From Synchiropus splendidus (lineage: Eukaryota; Chordata; Actinopteri; Syngnathiformes; Callionymidae): a stretch of DNA of 64,000 nucleotides. Every line of letters starts with the position of its first letter. The first letter of the stretch is position 1. A program made the translations under genes and the position numbers. A model generated the notes under the pieces. That model worked only from the letters and a program-made list of their open reading frames with translations, had not been told where the DNA came from and did not search any database. Where the stretch lies: assembly GCF_027744825.2 (NCBI RefSeq), contig NC_071347.1:17781001-17845000 (forward strand), written 5' to 3'. Positions 12,059 through 23,961 of the stretch are shown piece by piece.

Positions 12059-15000
12059 CCCACAGTCAACATGTTGACAACAACAAAACATACATGGTGA
12101 ATGTGGAAGAAAGTTTGATAACATACTGCCTGCACAAAATACGAAACCGAGTTTCTGAGCATTGTTGAGGCGGTGATCGGTGAGATATCGCGACTGGACG
12201 ATGGAGAATGTCTTCTTTGTGTCTTATTAGAGCCACGTATCAGGTCGTAACAGCAACACTGCCCCTATGGTTTCCGTTGGCACTGCTCTGTTTGGTCCAT
12301 ATCTAGATCTCCATATAGAAAACTCTGTCCGGATCCTGGATGGGTTTTACCTTTACCTGTGTCTCTTAACTTTAACACCACCTTAACACATATCTTCACG
12401 TCCGAACTGTGATTTATTCGCTGCACTTTTGCCTCCCAATCCATGTGTTTTTAAGCCGCCATATATTATTTGATGACTGTCACTGGTGAAACACTGTGAC
12501 GGTAGTTTGTTTTGCAATTCCTTGTTGGGCTCTCTGAAGCAAAATTAGACAATTACCCAGACTCATAATGTTGTTCCACCTCCCCCTCAGCACCCCACTC
12601 TACCCCCTATCCTCATCTCCTCCCCCTCTCCGCCTTTTATGATTAATTACTCTGTGAACATCATATGCCGGTTGAACAGAAACATAAGTGTGGGACTACA
12701 TAATTGTGTGTCTCTGTTAATGAGTGTTACAGGCTTATAGTAGTTGCTCGCTCCCTTTCTGTTGTCTTTCCCTCTCCTTGCTCACGCACTCACAAAACCT
12801 CTGTATTCTCAAGTGCCGGCGCACATACCGACACACACATGCCGGAGCGCACACACTCAAATGCAGGCCTGGGGTATAGATTACCATAGTAATAGCTGCT
12901 GAGTAGCTTAGGGCTTGTGACTGATGGTCTTATGGAGCACCTCTGTCTGCCAGTTGGTCAGTAAAATTAATATCCACTCCAGTCAAAGCCCAGCCCCGGG
13001 CCTGGAGTTGCTGCTAGAAAAAGCAAGTTTTTGCCAAAGGCTAAGCTCTACCTAACTTCCCCTCTGAGCCCTGAGCTCCAGGAGGCACGTCGGCTTCCAA
13101 AGTCATTAGAACAAAGACCCACAAAATGTTCTCTTTGTGTGCCGTTTGCATTAATGAAGGGGGGGGGCAACCTTTAAACATTTATGGGCAGTCATTTGTT
13201 TATTCAACAGTGGTGATACTTTCACGAGATATACGAAACTTCACTCCATTCAGTATCAGCGTCGGCAGTCTTGCTAACATCTGTAATTTTTTCTCCTTGA
13301 AAAAAGTGGCAGGTGTGGAAGGGCTTGGTTGAATTTGTCTTCCTTATGCATATTTTTTTCACTTGTAGATGAATGATTCGTGATCAAAACAAATCAGAAT
13401 TTACAGACAGTAGTCCACTACTTTTTTTCATATGCGCTGAACCTTGCAGCTTAAACAACAGTGCCGTTAATATTATATGAAAGTGGATTTTTATGGGCAA
13501 ATCATACTGCCTGGATATTTAGCCTCATCTCAGACCAATGAAATGACATAATGAAATGACATAAAGCTCTGTTTTCGCTCGTGTGTGTTCCTGGCACTTT
13601 CTGCTCCGGTGTTTTCCAACTGTGTAGAAAGTTGCCAGGAATACACAGACATGAAAACAGCCCATGGAGAGCTTTAATGTAATAAAACCCCTGTCATTTC
13701 ATATTGTGCCATATATGACCAGAACATCACAGTTTGCACCTGCGGCTTATTGACCAGTGCACCTTATGTATTTTCTATTTTCTGCTTAAATGTAGTCTTA
13801 TTTGCAAGTGTGCTCAATAGGAAATTACGCTGCTTAACATTACATGCGTAAAATAAATGAGTAAATATATGTATCTCGTCAAATCAAATGCCTTTCAAGC
13901 TCTTGTGGGTAATATGGAATGAAGTTGGTCCCAAATTTGGCCCGAGGCCATCATACTTTGATACCCATTTGGCCCAAGTGTGTCAATAGAGGGACTCAGG
14001 ACCGGCTCACTGCTTCGACACACGGAGGGGTTGTGGGTGGTGTTTGTCGACTTTCAGGTGTGTTCCAAGTTTGCTGCAAACTTTGATGTGCATCAGAATC
14101 ATTAGGAATATTTCACAGTGAAGATGAGTAAAACTTTACACCCGTAGCAGCTTCAGTCTACTGCCTCACTCCACGATTTCCCAGATGTGCTTGAAAAGAC
14201 CACCTGATCTGAACTTTCTGTTTTCCACCCCAGACTGAAAACACATCTTATTCTTTTGGTTTACATTGTTATGGGGTAGAACGCTCATAGTTGAATTGAC
14301 GCCATGTAATTCATTACAACAAACAAGTTTTCGTTATATATTTAGCATTTCATTCCTCGAACGCTAGAAGCCCCTGGAGATGCTTTATTTTTTAAATGTT
14401 ATTTTATTTATTTTAACCTGCTGACATTCTGGGACTTTTAGCCTAATTTTGTGTATTTCCAGGTCTGAAAATGTTTTTGTGAACTGTTGTTGGCCACACC
14501 TTGTGGAGTGTAACATGTCATGTGACTCTTTGACTGTATCTCTCTAGGCAGCACTTGGCTGAAAAGATCTTTATATTTACACTATTTAGTCTTTTTTGAC
14601 TCAAAGTGCGTCAGTTGTCGTCTCATTGTTTGGCTTGAATGGTTGTTTGTGTGCAGCCTTCTGTGAAACCGCCCCTGGGCTGGGCATTTTTCTCCTCTCA
14701 ATACCACATTGATTTCCTGTACGACTTCATCAGACTAATACACGCCTCGGCTCTTTTTTTTTTTTTTTTGTCACTTGTGCAAACTCACACAGGCACACAC
14801 ATGCACACACACTTAGGCAAAGATGACCATAATGCCACCGCTTCCTCCACGCAATCCGTCAGAGCAGCTTGTCTTTGAATCGACGTTCTTGGAAATACTG
14901 GGGAAAGAAAAATGATCCTGGAAACGTCTTAAATGTTGAGGACAGATGAAGTGGCACTCCAGAGATGAGTGGGACCGGGGTCAAGTTCAGTTCTTTACCT

Positions 15001-16671
15001 GGCCCGGATAGTGAAGGGGGGTGGAGTAGCAGTTGGCGCTGCAGCTTCAGTAGCAGTTTAAGAGGCCAAACCTGGATCCTTTTTGTGGAGCATATCCTTG
15101 CGCGAGGGTCGGTTTCCTCTGGCTACTCCACTTTCCTCCCTCAGCTCCAGACAACCAGCCATTTCATGCCATTAGTTTGATTTCAAGCAGCCTGCTGACT
15201 TGTCATTAAAAGTATTATTTTTTACTCTCTGGCATTAGAATACTGGGAACTCATTTTAACCATGAATTGATTACTTGATTATATTAATTGTTTATAATAA
15301 GAAATCATGGTGTTGTATAGAGATAACTGTCAGTGACCATTTTTATATAAAGTATATTTCTATCCTCATATATGCTCCCTAATTTAAAGTACAACAATAC
15401 TTCACTAACATTGTGACTGTAAATAAAGAAATTAAAAATGTTTGATCTGGTTATTGATAATATTCCCTAAATTTGTTACATAAAAATGTTTTCTCGCCTT
15501 CTTTTCATCTTATATTTAATATATACTGTTGTTACTCTCATTCATATCTTGTTATCTTAATATTCAACCAAACCAAATTCTCTTATCAATTTAAAGCTGC
15601 CACTCTCCAACACGTTTAGTTGTCATGTTAACTATGTTTTTCCTTAACACTTACCTGTTTACACTTTACACTTTCGATCAGGTGTTGCTGGAGAGTCAGT
15701 CTAGAAATGAGGAGGACGGGGTGATGATGCAGATGATGCCCTTCCTGTGTTCACTTCATGTAAATGAAGTTGGACGCTTGTAAAGATTCTTAACTATTCA
15801 AAATGATTTTAAAATGATTACTTATAGCTGATATAGTTTAAAAGAGATTAGATTAAAACGTGTGGTTCTTAAAACTTTAATTTAAATGTCATTTTGTGAT
15901 GTGATTGTGTTTTAAATTGAACCACCCCCCCACCCCCAGTTGTCAGGTGAGCCGACCCCTTTACGACTCAGCTTTCTATCTGGCTATAAGTTCAGGCTGT
16001 AAAAGTTTATTCCTTTTATGTACTTTACCAGCATTTAATATCTGCTCATAAACTGGCACCAAACCGCGCCCCGAGCTGCGCTGCCCCTCCGTTAGATAAC
16101 ACGCTGATGAACAGGCCAAATTAATGGTTCCACCTTTCCACTCTTCACGATGGTCGGCGTGTGACAGGATCAAGCAGCGAATGCAAAAGTGCAGGCGCCG
16201 TTTCCCCTCGCAGCTACAGGAGTTTGTGCGTGCGGAGCGAGACGTATGTGCATCCCAGCGGAGTGTGTAATCTCTGCTGTCTGTGTCTCCTGCTCGGCTG
16301 TGACGCAGAGGGAGGATGTGATGGAAATCTCTCTCGATTTAAATCTACTGCCGCTACATCAAAGCTCGCCGCGGCTGGAATAACAGAAATAATTAGACAC
16401 AAACCACACATTTACATAAAAATGTTAATTAATATCTTCTCTCTTAGCGCAGTCTGGCAGAGAGGCCCAGTCTATTAACTCGCTGCCTTTGTGAACACTT
16501 GTGAGATGTCAAGCTTTTCTTTAACTGAACAGTTACTGGCTTTTAACCCTGGTTTACTTATCAGCTCTTGTTTTTTTCCCTCCATTTCTTTACCTCTCAG
16601 TGATGTTAGTTGTCAAACTTTGTGTTTTATTAGTTAAATCTCACCCCACCCCAATGGTCTCTACATTCTCT
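12059..16671. other. Intronic stretch with small repeats, no gene
   Basis: Contains a C/T-rich tract at 12580-12635, a perfect 14-bp tandem duplication (aatgaaatgacata) around 13537-13564, a fragment resembling the 'ggcccg...ccaaatttgg' dispersed repeat at 13925-13955, a T-run at 14754-14769 and an AT-rich zone at 15190-15900. 16140-16480 is mixed sequence with 'aataattagacacaaacc' and looks like a candidate regulatory island. No gene recognised. Confidence 0.45.
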
Positions 16672-16672
16672 T

Positions 16673-16751
<79 letters not shown>

Positions 16752-16795
16752 GTCTATCTGTCTATCTGTCTATCTGTCTGTCTGTCTGTCTGTCT
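16672..16795. repeat. (TCTA)n / (TCTG)n microsatellite
   Basis: About 20 TCTA units grading into TCTG units. It explains the 95-codon Tyr/Leu/Ser ORF called across it. It continues into CCAT-type repeats (16850-16870) that look like the simple tail of the adjacent LINE copy. Confidence 0.95.
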
Positions 16796-16849
16796 ACCTG
16801 CCCACCCGCCCGTCCAACCATCCCAATTCAAACCCTCCAACCCACCGAC

Positions 16850-17035
16850 TCATCCATCCATCCATCCGTTATCTTCTAGCATGTTAAGGTTCTGCCCCTG
16901 GGCCTCCTCCCAGTTGGACATGCCTGTAACACCTCACGAGGCAGGTGTCCATGATGCTCCAGCCATCTGAACTGGCTTCTCATTTTCTACTTTGTGCCTC
17001 TCACCATCTCTGAGATAAAGTCCAGATGTTGCTCA
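16850..17035 (-). mobile_element. LINE 3' fragment, antisense, with simple-repeat tail
   Basis: 'gggcctcctcccagttggac', 'cctcacgaggcaggtgtcc', 'catctgaactggcttct' and 'ctcaccatctctgagat' are in the order of the reverse complement of the teleost LINE seen at 7.2-7.6 kb. 'catccatccatccgttatct' matches that family's ATGG-type 3' tail in reverse. The copy is 5'-truncated and heavily mutated. Confidence 0.65.
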
Positions 17036-17049
17036 GAGAACCGACCCTG

Positions 17050-17104
17050 AGATCTGGATTTATGTGTCTTCCACTTACCTGTTTAGATCTGGATTTACGT
17101 GTCG
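17050..17104. repeat. 35-bp tandem duplication
   Basis: 'agatctggatttatgtgtc' at 17050 recurs as 'agatctggatttacgtgtc' at 17085, one substitution apart. Confidence 0.75.
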
Positions 17105-18440
17105 ATAACACGTCTGTGAATCAAGAGCTCTGCCTTTTGGCTCAGCTCTGAACGTCCTCTCGACTGAAGACTGCGAATTAATCCGATCTCTAGATTCGTT
17201 CTTGCCTCACTTGTAAACAAAGTTCTTGAACTCCTTGACTTGACATTCCGTCATGTTTCTGATTCTAATAACAATGGTCTCAGACTATGGATGCTAGAGC
17301 TCCTTTTGACATGTTCGGGTGGAAGGTGGTGGCATCTAACAGGATTCTTGTTGTGCAGAAGTAGAACATCTACAGGACGACTTCTAGATGTCCCTTTGTG
17401 CCTCCTTTTTTCAGCTCAAGTCAGGGAAGAGAGCGTCGTTCTGCAAGGCCCCATCGCAATCTCCATAATTCATTCTTCCTCCTGAAATTCCTTTCCAGCA
17501 TCCCCTTCCTTTTAGAAGCTCGGTTGCAACATTCTTATTTCCATTAAAAATTAAAACACACATGTGAATAATTTCCTCTTCTTCTGTACTTAATATTCTC
17601 GATTACAGCGCGCTTTCAGAGGTGACCTTCTCCAGCTTTCATCTCCGGCTCCTCAAGCAGAGACAACGTTCAGACTGGAGAGGACAGATGCACTAAGTTG
17701 AGCCTGATTATAACAAGCACTTAAATCTGCTTCTGCTCGGCCTCTAACACCAACCTTTTATTAGAACAAGCATTTACATCAGCCTCTCCGCTGACTTTAT
17801 TACATCTAAGACCTCTTACATCATCTCAGATATGTGTTCATCCACTCGTCGGCTTGCGCGTTGGCTGCCTTCATCAGACCGGTCGGGGGTTTATCAGCCC
17901 CGGCGCTTTGTTTGAAGGAGCCAACCCTGGAAAGTGTGATAGCTTATGGGATTGAATATTGTTAGAGTCAAGTTCCACAGATAAAACGGCTCGTGTTGCA
18001 AAATATCGGACAAACTTTTACACTATTTCCTTCACAGTTTAGCGGGAAAAAATGCATGTATCCTGATATGCATCAAAAGGTTAGTGATTTTACGGAACGG
18101 TACGGCAATGAATGCCATATACCTGCTATATCAAATATATATAGTCCAATATAAAGTGACTCCCGAAACCACATTCTGACTCTCAGCAGTTGGGTCTGAG
18201 CGTCTCGCAGCTTCACTGACTCCTTCTCGTCCGGTCAGGACTTGGCTGTTCTTTCATTTACACAGCCATTGCTCGGCGGCGCTGCTCCGGGGAGAAACAC
18301 TGAAACAAGATTTCATCAATTCCAGATGAAACACCAACATTTCCTCCCATTACACCAAAGCAGCGCTGGAACTCTCGCACGCCACGATCTCTCACCACTC
18401 CGCACTTGGTGTGTGTAATGAGGAATGGGACTGTGCCCCT

Positions 18441-18475
18441 GTGCGTGTGTGTGTTTGTGAGGGGGTGTGTGTGTG
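18441..18475. repeat. Imperfect (TG)n microsatellite
   Basis: TG run with C, T and G interruptions. Confidence 0.8.
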
Positions 18476-19084
18476 GATGTAATAAGCAATTGTGGTGTGC
18501 GAGGCAGGGAGTGCCAGGGGACACCCGGGTATTGGTCTTGGGGAGCAGGTGTGTTTGTTTCCTGTCTTCTACAGAGACTGAGAGACTTTTCTCTCCTTAA
18601 ATTCCCTGTGTCTCCCTTGTCTTCCCGCTTGCAGAAAAGTCCAGTAATCACTGTGAACATTTTGAACGGGTGAAATAAAACCCACTGAAGCTGGTGAAAA
18701 GTGATTCACTATCTGTCCAAAACAGGGTGATTTGGGTAATGTTTTAATGTATTAACTTAAAATGGTATTTAGTCCTTCCTACAGTACTTGTGTATGTGAT
18801 GCCTTTTGATTTGGCCAGATTTGAGCATTATCAATCACTAACCTTGGGCGGTAGACATCTGTGATCTGGCTTATGAAGACGACACTTGTTCTATAGAAGG
18901 TCAGCAAAAACACAAAGACGCTGACAATGGAAACATGAACTGTAGTCTGGACCCGTCGAGCCCTGCCGTTCTTCTCTGTCTCTGATTCTCCTGGGGGATC
19001 ATGTTTGTAATCCTGCAATAGTGACATGGTTTGTTTTTCTTTCTGATCTGTGGTCCGTCAGCCTTCTAGAGAAGTCATGAATCT

Positions 19085-19104
19085 GGTCCGGTCCGGTCCG
19101 GTCC
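19085..19104. repeat. (GGTCC)4 short tandem repeat
   Basis: Four perfect pentamer copies. Confidence 0.9.
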
Positions 19105-20119
19105 ATGCCTTAAAACGGCTGGCGGACTGCATAACAGGCCAGCGGCTTGTTTGACGGACAGCTCGGGACTGGTGGGAGCAATAACAGTTCTGCTGTCTTA
19201 ATCTCTCCTTATATGTGACAGAAAGAGGAAGCAACAAGCTTGGCCGGGTCACAGGAAGCAGAGGATGTGATGGAGGAGACCTGAGGCTGATAATGGAGGA
19301 GTGTGTACGGCAGAGGGGACGGGGTTAGTTTAGGGGTTTCTTGTTTGTTTAATATCTTTATCTTGATCTTTTGCCCTCGGGTCACAAAGCCCTGTTCACC
19401 CGGAAAACTGGATTATTTCGCTTAGATGAGTCTAAACCACATTGCGCTTCTTGCTCTATGGACACCAGTGTTGGTTCATCACTATGGACGTATGAACCTT
19501 TATCATTACCTTCTCTACTCTCGTGTATTTTATTATTATTATATATGTTTTTGCTGGTTATATATTTGTGTGTCATAAGAGAGTGTCAGGTGTGCTGTGG
19601 ATTCACTGACATTCTTTCTATTCACTATACTGTAGAGCTCCAGTGTGTTGATGCGCTGTTCTGTCCGTCAGTCAAAGCAGCGCTGCTGTGGTGCGCGGCG
19701 CTCCTCTTCCCACACACTCACAGAGAAGAAGCCGCTCACATGCGCAACTTCCAGCTGTTTTTAAAGCTGATGCGCCTCTAACTTGACCACACACTTTCAC
19801 CACAGAACAATGGTGGGAGGGATCCTTGTCGGAGCCACGACGCCAAAGACTGCTAACAGAGCTGCAGTGCAACGGCTAACGTACGTAACGTAACGTAACA
19901 TTTCACTACAAAACTTTTTTGATACTCATAGACTGCCAAAGTTTGCTTTGTTTCAAAAGTTGCCAAAAAAGTAAATGCACAACAAAATGAGAAAGATAGA
20001 ATAATTGTTTTTATGAAGCAAGTTCAGGCAAAGAATGCTAAGGATTTGTCTGGAAACTCAAAACTACAATAAAATCATGCAAAAGAGAAGTGATACAATC
20101 AAAACTGTTATTTAAAGCA

Positions 20120-20378
20120 AGTAAATACATAAATAAATCATGATATATTTTGCCATATTGCCCACTTTTTCTGGGCACATTTGAAACAAATAGATTTTCT
20201 GCAGTTTGTTTCTGCAAATATCATGGCAAAATAACAACCGCGTGTCAGTAGCTGGAGTTTTTCACAAATGAATAGGGATTTTCTATAGGACTTTAAGCAC
20301 TTTGGCTTTGGTGGTGTGCCTCTGGATTTTTTCAATGAACCCAGCATGCCGCGGCTTGAAAAAGGTTGAAAAACACTG
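20120..20378 (-). mobile_element. hAT transposon end fragment
   Basis: The right edge, read in reverse, begins CAGTGTTTTTCAACC, a terminal sequence shared by a large group of vertebrate hAT elements. Just inside it are two diverged copies of the 'gtgtgcc(g)...' subterminal motif (about 20313-20325 and 20344-20356). The other end is not identified. No coding capacity remains. Confidence 0.55.
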
Positions 20379-21575
20379 GGTTAGAAGCTTGGTTATCTGA
20401 CTGAGAGAATATACTGTGGCTGCTGTGAGGGGCTAAATGAAGAAACACTTTCTTAAATTTCACCTGAATTTTGTATCTGAAATCAAAAATAGAGGGTATA
20501 ATAAAACGTGTATTTTAATGTATCATTTCTGTATAACTATTTCTAGCTATAGGGAAAGAAAATTTGGGGTGAATTTTACATTGAATTCAAATAGTAATGA
20601 ACCTTCAGAAAAAGTACAATTTCTTTTGCTGTTTTGTCCTGACCTTTTGAAGGCCAGACAAAGGGATGCATCTGGCCCACGGGCCGCACATTTCCCTTGT
20701 TCAGATTGGAGCTCCGTTTGGAAGGCTCTTGTTTTTCAAGTTTTTACGAGAACATTGAGCTCCAACAGATTGTGTGGACGCCGAACTTCATTAAACATTG
20801 TCTCTTTCTTTAATTGAAAACAACAGAATGACGTTGACTTTTTGTCTCGTCCTCATAAAAACAATCCCAAGACTAATTGTGAAATTGCTGTAATTAGTGG
20901 CTGTGCTGTGAAGATGCAGCTGAAGGGCCAGAGATTTAAAGGCGTCTCTTGAGGGGACGCTCAAAGGTCCTTTTGTGTGGTTGCTCATGCTTAACGTACA
21001 AGGTTTTATGTCTAAACTAGTGAGACACACACCAGGGCGATTCCCCTTGGATTACACTGAGCTTGACATTTTATTCAGTGGCTGTGTGCTTTGCTCAGAT
21101 ATGTGTGTCCCTCAGTGTGTTTAAGCACTAAATCATTCATATTTCCCCTTGCTCTCGCTATAATTGGCCATCTTCCCATATTTGCCACCATGCCACCCCC
21201 TACTCTTTCTCCCCCCGCCCACCCCCCTTTTCTCCCTCTGCTCTCAACTTGACCCTAATTGATTGTAATGAGCGCGATCTGGAACGTCCGCCTCCTCCAG
21301 TCCCGTCTCTCTTCACATTTCTTTTATTGTGAATGTGTTTAACAGCGCAGGAGACACGAACTCCTTCACATCTAAGTCTCCAGAAGCCGGGGAAATCTGT
21401 ATTAGTCAGGGCGTATCTGCCGCTCTGTGAAAGGCTGGTGTGTGGTCCAACTAATGTGACGCTTTTGGAAGGCTTGTCATACGGGTAGGTAGAGACGCGA
21501 GAACTCTCTGGTGTTGGTTCGGATTCCATCAGCTGCTTTACTGCACCCACTTCTGTTTTACTCTGATACGTACGA
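20379..21575. other. Intronic stretch with one possible repeat fragment
   Basis: 20640-20700 ('ctggcccacgggccgcaca') resembles a dispersed fish repeat, possibly hAT-derived. 21195-21240 is a C/T-rich tract. No gene recognised. Confidence 0.4.
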
Positions 21576-21838
21576 AAGTAACATCCGACTTAAGACCGTG
21601 ATCGGTTCCAACCGGTCGTAAGTCAGGTTGGACGTAAGTGGAATGACGTGAGGGTTATAGGTACTACTGTAGTGCTAGATCGCTGTGTGAGAGTGAGATG
21701 CCGTAACTGTTGTCCGCGTTGCCGGGCTGCTACGTGCTGCGATGCCAGACATTGAGTTAAAAAAAATAAGCATCTGCTGGCCGTGGTCGTAAGCACGGGC
21801 GGATGTAAGTCGAGCAGGTCGTAAGTCGGACGTTACTG
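21576..21838. mobile_element. Short TIR element (MITE), 263 bp
   Basis: Left terminus aagtaacatccgacttaaga and right terminus (reverse complement) cagtaacgtccgacttacga match at 19 of 22 positions over the full inverted repeat (21576-21597 and 21817-21838). Inside each end are further 'cgtaagtc' copies, a subterminal-repeat pattern seen in non-autonomous DNA transposons. No target duplication is preserved. The terminus resembles TcMar-Tigger-like ends, but this is inference. Confidence 0.7.
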
Positions 21839-22320
21839 TGTTTCTTGGACTTCAACCCCTTGACATCCTTCACATAACACCGCCCCATCTGGGCCACCCT
21901 CCCCTTATGGGTAACTAAAGGAAAGGGTCCCACGCTATGAGGTTGCAGTATAATCTAAACACAACCTTGCAACAAGAGGTAGATTGAGCATGATGTCCAG
22001 ATTCCTCCTGGTTGCCTTCAATTGGTCGAGGCATTGGTAATGGAATAAAACCCAGAAGAGACCGAGGATGTGGGCAGATATGGGAATGAACTTGAGTCTG
22101 AAATGCAAAACGGAATTTAGACTTTTATGCTTGATTGCCATTGTTGACTTTCTATTTCATAAACCAAAGTAAACAACGCTAGCATGATGTCACTATGCTA
22201 ATCCATAACAACTGTCATTTTTCTTTGCGTTTAGAATGCCAACATGATTAAACACTGTGTCACGCCAACTATCAATCTCTGGCTTCATAATCAACACTAA
22301 AGGCAGGGAAAAAGTGTAAA

Positions 22321-22342
22321 CACACACACACACACACACACA
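22321..22342. repeat. (CA)n microsatellite
   Basis: Eleven CA units. Confidence 0.9.
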
Positions 22343-23939
22343 ACTGTGCACTGCACTTAGAAAGGCCTGGTGGGGAGCTGTAGCATTAGCATCAGCCGCT
22401 AGAGTGATGAGGGTGTTTCGCTGGTGTAATGTATGAGCTCTGCACCCGTACAGATGACAAAGTGCAGAATCGTTTATAGTAGAAGGCCCTCACACACTGT
22501 TAATGCTCGACCATTTACATGCATGACAATGTTCCCACATTTATTCTCCAGCGCGATCAATAGAATTCCATATGGCAACCATCAACTGGGAGGGTTATGA
22601 AGTCGGTGCATCTCTGAACGCGGCCGCCATCCAAACACAGGTCACAGTGATGTGAGGTCCAGCAGGAGTCTGGCTTCTCCTTTGAGCAGATAAGATGCAG
22701 GAGAGTTGTTAGTTTGACGGATGTTGAGATGCCATTTACATTAAAAGTCCAGCGATCATCTGTGTTTTAAATGACAGGTCGATACGGCTGAGAGCTTTCA
22801 GCCTCAATGGCAGCCAAGCATTGATCCATTGACTTATAGATGAATGAGAGCACTGATGATAGCTCTCAGAGAATGTGGTAATAACAAACAACACACACAC
22901 CCAAGAGGACATCAGAGGGTAAATTGTGGTCTACTGCTGTTTGTCATTGACTCCCGGGCTGTTTCTTTGTTTAAATGAAGATCCGATGAGCCCAGGGAAT
23001 AAACAGGGTAAAGAATAACCGCCTCCTAACTAAACATTTTGCCTGGGACGTCTTGGTGGCTTCTAGGTGGCGCTTCATCTCCGTTGGGTGTAGCTGTCGC
23101 AGTCCGGTGTTATGCCTCTTATTCCTTCTGGCTGGGTCAAAACAAAAGTCAGGCTCCAAACAAAACTCTTTTACTTTAGGACTGGCTGTTCTTTTTGTCC
23201 CTAGTGCTCGGGTTAGGCTGGATTAGGTTCAGCACATGTGTTCTAGGTGGGGTTTGCAGGGGCTAAGGTTCTATACGTGGTGTCTGGGATCGTCACGGTG
23301 TGGGCTGCTCCGCCATAAATTGGAGCCTCGGGTCTTGGAAGTGGGCATCTCCTGCCACTGCAGAATCTTTGCCAACCCTCTGTGACTATGGCCCATTTGG
23401 ACTGGTTTGCTCACCAACTTGCAGGGAGTGGAACGGATTGGATTCATTTGAGGGATTGGTCATCTGTGGAAAATGTGTTGGAAAACTTGACTGCCAGAGT
23501 TCTGTGAGGATAAATACTATGAACTTTCCTGCCTGTAGTTGTCTCTGCACCTTGAAGATCATAGCGACATGAGGGTTAAGGGTGGCAGGTACCTGTCATG
23601 GTGCTTCATTTCAGGTGAGCTCGCTGAGCAAGTGGGTTCAGATCAATACATTTGAATGTGTATATTTGTACAGCGATACACACGTAGACAAACACACAGC
23701 CGCACCCGCCTTCCCCCTGTCTTCACCTGTCTGCAGAGGTAAACATATGCATTTAAATCAGTCGCGAGGTGCCGAGGTAACAAAGACAAATGATGTCGTA
23801 TGTAATATTTTTCTATTAACATAAAGTAATATAAAGTGAAGGGCAGGGCTGCGTGGAGGGAGTCGTGGGCTAATGTCCCGTATCAGATGTGGACAATGTC
23901 ACGGCTGCATACTGAGCAGCCCGCGTCCTTCTCCCCTGC

Positions 23940-23961
23940 TGTGTGTGTGTGTGTGTGTGTG
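23940..23961. repeat. (TG)n microsatellite
   Basis: About eleven TG units. Confidence 0.9.

Larger units (their letters stand above)
17105..20119. other. Intronic stretch, no gene recognised
   Basis: Mixed sequence with TG repeats at 18441-18475, four GGTCC pentamers (19085-19104) and CGTAA repeats (19877-19899). 17550-17960 and 19060-19270 are repeat-free balanced tracts that could be regulatory. ORFs across the TG run are artefacts. Confidence 0.45.

Noticed and set aside
11731..12168. 145-codon plus-strand ORF
   Set aside because: No recognisable features; random-looking composition.
16600..16887. 95-codon ORF rich in Tyr-Leu-Ser-Ile
   Set aside because: Translation of the TCTA microsatellite.
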